NCBI GenBank assembly: GCA_002325605.1 | Contig: DCSM01000126.1 | Coordinates: 1-19,223, forward strand | Length of the DNA: 19,223 nucleotides | Direction of reading: 5' to 3' | Source: Chloroflexaceae bacterium UBA1466 | GTDB taxonomy: Bacteria; Chloroflexota; Chloroflexia; Chloroflexales; Chloroflexaceae | Shown here: positions 14,287-19,223 of the stretch, in pieces | Layout of the letters: each line of letters begins with the position of its first letter | Numbering within the stretch: the first letter of the stretch is position 1 | The notes under the pieces: generated by a model | Seen by the model: only the letters and a program-made list of their open reading frames with translations | Database searches by the model: none | What the model was told of the DNA's origin: nothing | Translations under genes and position numbers: made by a program

Positions 14287-15213
14287 TTATTTCTGCTTCA
14301 AAACAGCGTTGAAAGTCTGCACGATCTGTTGCATATTAGCCAACCAGTCTTCAGCCAGAGGGTCTATGGAAATAACTTGGCCCCCAATCTCATTCGCCAG
14401 CATCTCGGCAGACCGTTTACTAAACTGGGGCTGGACAAAAATAACCTTAATGCCTGTTGCCTTAGCCTGGGTAATCAATTGGCTTAACTCGGCAGCACTT
14501 GGTTCCTGGCCCCCAATCTCAATCGGGATTTGCTCCAGGCCATAGTCGTGCGCGAAGTAGCCCCAAGAGGGATGGAAGACCAGGAACTTGTGTTGAGCTT
14601 GGGGCAAGGCTTGGAAAGTCTTACGGATAGAGGTGTCTAAGGCGGTGAGATCGGCGTTGAAAGCCGTAAGGTTCGCTTGATAGGTCTCTTGATGAGCAGG
14701 ATCAAGCTCAATCAAGGTCTGATAGATGGTTTGAGCTTGAAGCATAACAAGCTTAGGGGAAAGCCAGACGTGAGGATCGAGGTTATCCTGGGCATGTTCC
14801 TCTTTTTCCTGGGCATGTTCCTCCTTTTCATGAGCATGTTCATCTGCAAACTGCATAGGAAGGCGTTGAATTCCCTGGAGGGTATCCACAATCTTCATCT
14901 TAGGATTGACAGAACTAAAGCGGGGCATCCAAGCCTCTTCGAAGTCAATGTGAATCCGTAGGTAAGCTGCGGCCTTACTCAAAGCTTTCAACTGTTCGGG
15001 CTTAGGCTCATAGGTATGGGCCTCGGCTCCAGGGCCCACGATGACGGTAGTCTCGACATACGGGCCACCGATGCGTTCAACAAAGTACTTTTGCGGTAAG
15101 ATGCTTACTGTAATAGCGATTTTCGCTGGTGGTGGGGGAGCTTGCCCGCAGCCAGTGGAAATCAGCCCGCTGAGGAAAATCAGGGCCAAAGCGATTCGTG
15201 TCCAAAGCTTCAT
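14287..15213 (-). CDS. znuA: Zinc-binding lipoprotein ZnuA
   Basis: This is the 308-residue extracellular metal-binding component of the transporter. The N-terminal signal ends in a lipobox-like STGC with Cys22, so it is probably lipid-anchored. The cluster A-I fold ligands are visible: His66 (AEAHTYEP), His148 (DPHVWLSP), His214 (VFHPSWGYF) and Asp284 (SIDPLAEDW). A His/Glu-rich loop (about 125-145) made of seven-residue repeats points to zinc rather than manganese. The ATG at 15213 is preferred because GGTGA lies five bases upstream; upstream in-frame TTG and ATG codons exist. A Fur-family-like palindrome stands 22 bases before it. znuC follows after 13 bases. Confidence 0.93.
   Translation of the reverse strand: MKLWTRIALALIFLSGLISTGCGQAPPPPAKIAITVSILPQKYFVERIGGPYVETTVIVGPGAEAHTYEPKPEQLKALSKAAAYLRIHIDFEEAWMPRFSSVNPKMKIVDTLQGIQRLPMQFADEHAHEKEEHAQEKEEHAQDNLDPHVWLSPKLVMLQAQTIYQTLIELDPAHQETYQANLTAFNADLTALDTSIRKTFQALPQAQHKFLVFHPSWGYFAHDYGLEQIPIEIGGQEPSAAELSQLITQAKATGIKVIFVQPQFSKRSAEMLANEIGGQVISIDPLAEDWLANMQQIVQTFNAVLKQK
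14787..14843 (-). repeat. 21-base tandem repeat encoding the ZnuA His-rich loop
   Basis: Two nearly identical 21-base units (14787-14807, 14808-14828) and a diverged partial third encode HAHEKEE / HAQEKEE / HAQ in frame. Confidence 0.85.
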
Positions 15214-15234
15214 CAGAGTCACCATCTTTCGTAT

Positions 15235-15249
15235 TGACAAGGATTGTCA
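15235..15249 (-). promoter_or_regulatory. Candidate Zur operator before znuA
   Basis: TGACAAGGATTGTCA is a 15-base palindrome. As a 7-1-7 array it pairs at 6 of 7 positions and resembles the Fur-family type TGATAATnATTATCA. It sits 22 bases before the znuA ATG, between zur and znuA, just downstream of a -35-like TTGACC (15255-15260). Repression by Zur plus zinc is inferred. Confidence 0.6.
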
Positions 15250-15283
15250 GTTGAGGTCAAAAAAAAGAGCCTTCTCCCTAAGT

Positions 15284-15694
15284 TTACTGGCAGCCAGGGC
15301 AAAGCCCAAAGAGTTGCAATAAGTGGTCTTCGACGCGGTAGCCTGTCCCCATCTCGACACGGCTAATCAAACTCTCAAGGTCTGCCTCACCCGCAAACTC
15401 GACAGCACGGCCACACGTTTGGCAGATCAGGGCATGGTGATGGCCAAGCGAAGCGGGTAAGTAGCCATGGCAGCCATCCTTGCGATGAACACGGCGGAGC
15501 AGATTCAGGCCCGTCAGCAGGTTGAGCAACCGATAGACCGTTACCAGGCCAAGCTGGGGATGGGCTTTATGCGCTTGGGCTAGAATCTCCTGGGGGGAAA
15601 GGGGAGTTTCAGTTTGCTGTAAGACCTGAAGCACAGCGCGTCTTGGAGCCGTAAGGCGATAGCCCTCCGCCGCCAGGCGGTCTTTCCATTTCAT
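15284..15694 (-). CDS. zur: Fur-family zinc uptake regulator (Zur-like)
   Basis: This 136-residue Fur-family repressor has an N-terminal winged helix with YRLTAPRRAVL (12-22) and the recognition region LGLVTVYRLLNLL (48-60). The dimerisation domain has HHHALICQTCG (85-95) and a C-terminal CPGC (132-135), giving the two CxxC pairs of the structural zinc site. Its place directly before znuA, znuC and znuB points to zinc control (Zur) rather than iron. The ATG at 15694 matches the family start and has GAGAG upstream; an in-frame TTG at 15727 lies at the predicted transcription start and is rejected. A consensus promoter lies at 15736-15764. The gap to znuA is 70 bases and holds the operator. Confidence 0.92.
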   Translation of the reverse strand: MKWKDRLAAEGYRLTAPRRAVLQVLQQTETPLSPQEILAQAHKAHPQLGLVTVYRLLNLLTGLNLLRRVHRKDGCHGYLPASLGHHHALICQTCGRAVEFAGEADLESLISRVEMGTGYRVEDHLLQLFGLCPGCQ

Positions 15695-15735
15695 CGCAAA
15701 ACTCTCACTACTGAAAAATACTTTCAACCGCGCCT

Positions 15736-15764
15736 AGTATGGCCCAAAAGTCTAAATCTGTCAA
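15736..15764 (-). promoter_or_regulatory. Promoter of zur
   Basis: On the minus strand a perfect -35 TTGACA (15759-15764), a 17-base spacer and CATACT (15736-15741, 4/6). The leader to the ATG is about 35 bases. Confidence 0.65.
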
Positions 15765-15799
15765 GGTGGGGAGAGATCGCTTTCTGCGCTGGCGTGGGG

Positions 15800-15808
15800 T
15801 GGTATAAT
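15800..15808 (+). promoter_or_regulatory. Extended -10 promoter of the NACHT gene
   Basis: TGGTATAAT is a perfect hexamer with the extended TG, 43 bases before the ATG at 15851. No good -35. Confidence 0.65.
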
Positions 15809-15850
15809 GTTCACAGTTCGGGGGTTTTACGCAACATCAAAGGGGCGGTT

Positions 15851-18409
15851 ATGTGTAGTCTGTTCGATTGGACAATGGTAACGAGCGCCTTAGTGAATAT
15901 TGGGCTAGAAGATGCGCTTCAGAAGTTATCGGGGCCTGAAGTTATCCGCCAGCTAAGGCAAGATTTAAGTTTCCCTGGGGAGCCGCCGAAGGATTTTGGG
16001 GGTCTCTATGTCTATGCGCTAGTGAAATATGGGGCCGGAGAGGGGAAAGGTCAGCCTAAAGCAGATTCAGTTCTAGCTTTCTTTCGCCAGAAAGAGGTTC
16101 ATAAAGCCTTTCAGCAATGGTTTGAAGATCCCAAGCAAGACCTAACAGTCTTTGAAGAGGCTACTAAAACCTTATTGAGTTGGCGCAAAATCAGTGAGCC
16201 ATTGCAAGGAATGAACATTGATCTGCCTCAAGAATTTCTGGAGTTTGCTGAAGTCTTTAATAAATGTCTTGATCAAACACGCACCCCTTACGAAGCTAGG
16301 GTGGAGCGCAAGTTGGATGACTTAGCAGAGAGGTTATCAACTTCTGAAAAAGCCTCTGAAAGCCTGCTTTACCGTCAAATGCGAGAGTGGTTTACAGTAC
16401 TGGGCTATCGCTTTGAAGCGTATGAAGTCAAGGCTAAACACTTTGAATGGATTATCAATGTCCCTGTTCGCCGAGGCTATGATCGTGTTTTGGTACAAGG
16501 GGTTGAAGGTGAAGCTAACATTACGCACTTCAATACTCTACGGGAGCATGTTATTCAGCAAAAAACAGATGAAGGCTGGCTAGTAACAACTCGCAGAATA
16601 GCCCAATCTGTGCGCCAAGCTGTGAATGAAAAGGAGCATGCCCATCTCTTTTGCTACACTTTAGATGAACTCCTCGACGAGCAAGTTGATTTCAGCAAAT
16701 ACTTTAAGTGGCTGGAGGAGGAATTTACTTCCAAAGGGGTTGGAAAGGCTTATGTTCAACTAGCTTGCACGAAAGATGAGTATGATCCAAAGACAGGGAA
16801 GAAAATAACCGCCAGTAAGTATGAAGACCTTGATGGTTACATTTCTCAATGGCTTGACGACCCTGCTAAAGAGCATATCTCTATTCTAGGCGAATTTGGC
16901 ATGGGCAAAACGTGGTTTACTCTGCATTTTGGCTGGACTGTTTTGCAGAAATATCTTGAAGCAAAAGAGAAAGGTCTTGCTCGGCCCCGTTTGCCGCTCG
17001 TGATTCCGCTGCGCGATTATGCCAAAGCCGTAACTGTTGAGTCGCTCTTCTCGGAATTCATATTTCGGAAGCACGAAATGAAGCTGCCTGGCTATTCAGC
17101 CTTTGAGCAACTTTGTCGGATGGACAAATTGCTGATTATCTTTGATGGTTTTGATGAAATGGCTGCACGGGTTGATCGCCAAGAAATGATTGATAACTAT
17201 TGGCGGCTGACTCAAGTTGCGAAACTTAGTAAAAAAGTCATTTTGACCAGCCGTACAGAGCATTTTCCTTCGACGGAGGAGAGTCGCAGGCTGTTTCAAG
17301 CGCAATTGCCCTCCTCAATGTCGGCGCTTACGGGGGAGCCACCGCAATTTGAGATTTTGGAAATAGAGAAATTCACCGATGCTCAGATTCGGCAGGTTTT
17401 AGCTTCTCATACCCAGCCAAAAACCATTAAGAAGATAATGGAACGCGATGAACTACGTGATCTTGCTCGTCGTCCCTTGATGATAAACATCATCCTTGAT
17501 GCACTTCCAGAGATTGATGCTGGCAAACCAGTCGACCTTTCGCGGGTCTATCTCTATGCTGTGAAACGAAAGATGGAAAGGGATATTAAAGCCGAGCGAA
17601 CCTTCACTTCGCTGGCCGATAAAGTCTATTTTCTCTGTGAGCTATCGTGGGAAATGCTCTCAACAGATCAGATGAGCCTCAACTATCGAGCTTTTCCAGA
17701 TCGCTTGCGCCAGCTTTTTGGGCCTTCTGTGCAAACGCAAAAAGACCTTGACCATTGGCACTACGATATGATGGGGCAAACGATGCTCATTCGCAACCGC
17801 GATGGCGATTATACCCCCGCACATCGGTCTTTGCTGGAATTCTTTGTGGCTTACAAACTGGCTGCTGAAATGGGGGCTTTGAGTGAGGATTTCGTTGCTT
17901 TGGCGCGGCAGCAAACTTATCTAACTACCGACCCAGCGCAAAACTATACCTGGTCTGAATACTTCCAGAGAAAGATGAGCAATCAAGGTTGCATTGAAAC
18001 TAAGCCACCACTTGCAAACTTTGTTTGCGAACCAATGGATCGCTTAACCATTGCGGTTTGGCAAAAAGCTTTGCCTAACGTTATTTGGGATTTGTTGGAT
18101 AAGATGCTCGTTTTTGAAGAGGTGCAAAAGAACCTTACGAAAGAGGTCATTAAGCATATCGGTGAACGGGATCGAAGGTGTCCTATGTGCTTGAGTGGTG
18201 AGACGAGTACAATATTCGACGAAGAGAAAATAGGCGGACTCTTGAAATTCGAGGAAGAGAAAAATTGGCTAAATATACCAAAAAAGTTGGATATACCAAC
18301 TTTTTCGCTTGTTTCTAATCCGCTGCTTAGTCATGCTTTTGGCACTTACACGACAATATGCAACAAATGTTATTGTACAATAGATAAGTGGAAAGGTCAA
18401 AAGCACTAG
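15851..18409 (+). CDS. NACHT-domain STAND ATPase with nuclease-like domain and Cys-rich tail
   Basis: This 852-residue protein has an N-terminal helical region (about 1-95), a restriction-nuclease-like domain (about 165-285, with GYDRVLVQGVEGEANITH) and the NACHT core: Walker A GEFGMGKT (347-354), the NACHT form of Walker B LLIIFDGFDE (Asp432, Asp435, Glu436), the sensor VILTSRTEHF, and winged-helix AHRSLLEFF (657-665). No D...ExK catalytic set is evident in the nuclease-like part, so it may be a sensor or inactive fold. The tail carries CPMC (777-780) and CNKCYC (837-842), a likely zinc-binding site. Bacterial NACHT proteins often act in phage defence by nucleotide-driven assembly; that role is inferred. 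The ATG follows AGGGG and lies after the promoter; the GTG at 15794 lies before the -10. Confidence 0.85.
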   Translation: MCSLFDWTMVTSALVNIGLEDALQKLSGPEVIRQLRQDLSFPGEPPKDFGGLYVYALVKYGAGEGKGQPKADSVLAFFRQKEVHKAFQQWFEDPKQDLTVFEEATKTLLSWRKISEPLQGMNIDLPQEFLEFAEVFNKCLDQTRTPYEARVERKLDDLAERLSTSEKASESLLYRQMREWFTVLGYRFEAYEVKAKHFEWIINVPVRRGYDRVLVQGVEGEANITHFNTLREHVIQQKTDEGWLVTTRRIAQSVRQAVNEKEHAHLFCYTLDELLDEQVDFSKYFKWLEEEFTSKGVGKAYVQLACTKDEYDPKTGKKITASKYEDLDGYISQWLDDPAKEHISILGEFGMGKTWFTLHFGWTVLQKYLEAKEKGLARPRLPLVIPLRDYAKAVTVESLFSEFIFRKHEMKLPGYSAFEQLCRMDKLLIIFDGFDEMAARVDRQEMIDNYWRLTQVAKLSKKVILTSRTEHFPSTEESRRLFQAQLPSSMSALTGEPPQFEILEIEKFTDAQIRQVLASHTQPKTIKKIMERDELRDLARRPLMINIILDALPEIDAGKPVDLSRVYLYAVKRKMERDIKAERTFTSLADKVYFLCELSWEMLSTDQMSLNYRAFPDRLRQLFGPSVQTQKDLDHWHYDMMGQTMLIRNRDGDYTPAHRSLLEFFVAYKLAAEMGALSEDFVALARQQTYLTTDPAQNYTWSEYFQRKMSNQGCIETKPPLANFVCEPMDRLTIAVWQKALPNVIWDLLDKMLVFEEVQKNLTKEVIKHIGERDRRCPMCLSGETSTIFDEEKIGGLLKFEEEKNWLNIPKKLDIPTFSLVSNPLLSHAFGTYTTICNKCYCTIDKWKGQKH

Positions 18410-18432
18410 ATAAGTGGAAAGGTCAAAAGCAC
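18381..18432 (+). repeat. 26-base perfect tandem duplication across the NACHT stop codon
   Basis: 18381-18406 and 18407-18432 are identical. The second copy begins with the TAG that ends the gene. With a single copy, translation would read one more codon (Phe) before a TAG. Confidence 0.95.
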
Positions 18433-18437
18433 TTTTA

Positions 18438-18475
18438 GCCCTTTGCGGGCTGCGAGGTCGCAAAGGGCCTTTCTT
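18438..18475 (+). terminator. Rho-independent terminator of the NACHT gene
   Basis: GCCCTTTGCG (18438-18447) and CGCAAAGGGC (18459-18468) form a perfect 10-bp stem with an 11-base loop, followed by CTTTCTT. Confidence 0.8.
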
Positions 18476-18529
18476 CCACCGCATGTTTCGATCTAGCCCC
18501 CAGACCTCACACAAGCGGCAATGGTTTAC

Positions 18530-18584
18530 GTAGCGCGGGCATCCTGTCTGCGAGCCAGGCCGCCAGGCAGGATGCCTGTCCTAC
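18530..18584. repeat. Long imperfect palindrome at the end of the type ISP gene
   Basis: Inner arms 18538-18550 and 18564-18576 (GGCATCCTG.../...CAGGATGCC) pair over 13 bases with one G-T, and outer GTAG/CTAC (18530-18533, 18581-18584) also pair. Such GGCATCCTG palindromes look like dispersed repeats. Its outer arm contains the stop codon of the type ISP gene. Confidence 0.8.
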
Positions 18585-19223
18585 AAGCTAACTTCTCGCA
18601 GCCTTTCGACCAACTTCACGGTTTCGACGCTTACCGTAATGACTTTCCCGATCAAACGCACAATATATTGCGGCTCATCGCCTCGATTCGGGTCATTCGT
18701 AATCCCGCTCCGCTTATCTATCGTGATCTGATATTGATCGATCACCCATTCCAAAGCTGACCGATTGCCCAATTGATATTCAAAGGCGCTGGCGGGAATG
18801 CCTTTCAACGTCAAACAGCGATTGACGATGATGGCATCTTTCTCTTTCGTCAGCTTCATCTTCTCAACGCGCCACGTCCAGGGAACCTTCTGATTTTCAA
18901 CCCATTCTAAAGGATATTCTTCCACGGTTTCATAGTTCAAATGCAGATCAGCCAGCTTTTGGCCAATTTCGACCAGCGTCAAGAAGGTTTGGCGATCTCC
19001 GACCAAAGGCAACCGTGGCAATTCGCGCTTGAGGTTTTCCTGATAGCGTTCCCGATAGAGTGGATGATGCAAAAGCGCGTAAACATAGAAGAATATCGCT
19101 TTTTTAGTTGAGCCATTGCCTTCGGCATGCTCAGGCCACGGCCCCTCGCTGGTTGAGCTTGCCGAAACCTGGCCTTCGGCAAGCTCAGGGCCTTCGGCAA
19201 GCTCAGGGCCTTCGGCCCGCTCA
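18581..19223 (-). CDS. Type ISP restriction-modification enzyme, C-terminal part (runs off the window)
   Basis: Only the last 213 or so residues are in the window. Type ISP enzymes are single polypeptides with nuclease, translocase, methyltransferase and target-recognition parts; this is the C-terminal recognition region. Family-like blocks are IFFYVYALLHHPLYRERY, KRELPRLPLV, GQKLADLHLNYETV and AFEYQLGNRSALEWVIDQY. The frame is open to the window edge, so a TTG start at 19072 would cut a conserved block (LLHHP) and is wrong. Just before the IFFYVYALLH block the frame runs through hairpin repeats, giving GPELAE-type hexapeptides. The stop codon lies in a palindrome. Whether the upstream enzyme is intact cannot be judged. 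Confidence 0.85.
   Translation of the reverse strand, partial: ERAEGPELAEGPELAEGQVSASSTSEGPWPEHAEGNGSTKKAIFFYVYALLHHPLYRERYQENLKRELPRLPLVGDRQTFLTLVEIGQKLADLHLNYETVEEYPLEWVENQKVPWTWRVEKMKLTKEKDAIIVNRCLTLKGIPASAFEYQLGNRSALEWVIDQYQITIDKRSGITNDPNRGDEPQYIVRLIGKVITVSVETVKLVERLREVSL
19118..19136. repeat. GAGCTTGCCGA-family hairpin inside the type ISP gene
   Basis: On the minus strand, stem GCCT/AGGC encloses GAGCATGCCGA, one base from the common loop. It is translated in frame. Confidence 0.7.
19151..19169. repeat. GAGCTTGCCGA-family hairpin, opposite orientation, inside the type ISP gene
   Basis: On the plus strand, stem GGTT/AACC encloses the exact loop GAGCTTGCCGA. It is inverted relative to its neighbours and still read through in frame. 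Confidence 0.75.
19171..19223 (-). repeat. 18-base tandem repeat encoding GPELAE hexapeptides
   Basis: Units at 19171-19188 and 19189-19206 are identical (GGCCTTCGGCAAGCTCAG). A third (19207-19223) differs by AA to CC and is cut by the window edge. An 18-base period keeps the minus-strand frame. Confidence 0.9.

Noticed and set aside
12637..15240. Manganese rather than zinc transporter
   Set aside because: The sequence alone cannot exclude it, but the His-rich ZnuA loop and adjacent Zur-like regulator favour zinc.
15241..15283. Intrinsic terminator between zur and znuA
   Set aside because: There is a run of eight T on the minus strand, but the preceding stem relies on weak G-U pairs and is too short to support.
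15794..15850. GTG start for the NACHT gene at 15794
   Set aside because: It lies upstream of the -10 box, so it would not be in the transcript; the ATG at 15851 follows AGGGG.
18581..19072. A complete small gene starting with TTG at 19072
   Set aside because: The frame is open beyond it to the window edge, and the TTG codes for a conserved leucine of the LLHHP block in type ISP enzymes.
18979..19200. Minus-strand ORF at 18979-19200
   Set aside because: It is another frame over the type ISP gene and the repeats, with no family resemblance.

Overview
The window looks like chromosomal DNA of a Chloroflexota bacterium. This is an inference from gene content: a secreted protein with tandem 'VQWFER-RFELHPE...LLGRLG' repeats, a common style in that phylum; the ATP-grasp / alpha-E / transglutaminase cluster; Uma2 and Rpn-like nucleases; and a NACHT protein of the 'LGEFG-GKTWF' type. 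GC content is moderate by eye. I would not name a genus. No rRNA, tRNA or CRISPR array was seen.

Layout. (1) 1-1650: an Rpn-like PD-(D/E)XK nuclease gene on the minus strand. It has a strong ribosome-binding site and ATG inside it, and a second, free-standing copy of just the internal small ORF lies downstream, separated by a hairpin. (2) 1670-5150: a plus-strand LytR-CpsA-Psr envelope protein, then two alpha/beta hydrolases, one on each strand. (3) 5178-10504: a minus-strand cluster transcribed as circularly permuted ATP-grasp, secreted repeat protein, alpha-E protein, transglutaminase. The transglutaminase ends in ten glutamines. (4) 10613-12375: divergent promoters, ruvB on plus, and an N-terminally short Uma2 nuclease on minus. 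(5) 12637-15764: a zinc-uptake operon on minus (zur, znuA, znuC, znuB) with a Fur-family-like operator before znuA. A non-coding strip of GAGCTTGCCGA-loop hairpins follows it. (6) 15800-18475: a plus-strand NACHT STAND ATPase with a nuclease-like domain and a cysteine-rich tail, ending in a terminator. (7) 18530-19223: the 3' part of a type ISP restriction-modification gene running off the window, with the same hairpin repeats translated in frame inside it.

How the genes may work together. The two ends carry defence-type genes (Rpn-like nuclease, NACHT ATPase, type ISP enzyme), and the middle is mostly housekeeping. The strongest candidate for something new is the Rpn-like locus. It fits the gene-within-gene toxin-antitoxin layout known for Rpn proteins, and it adds a duplicated stand-alone small ORF that keeps the internal ribosome-binding site and differs by one 48-bp block in its helical repeats. 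Second is the GAGCTTGCCGA hairpin family, whose stems change in a paired way and which has spread inside a coding frame.
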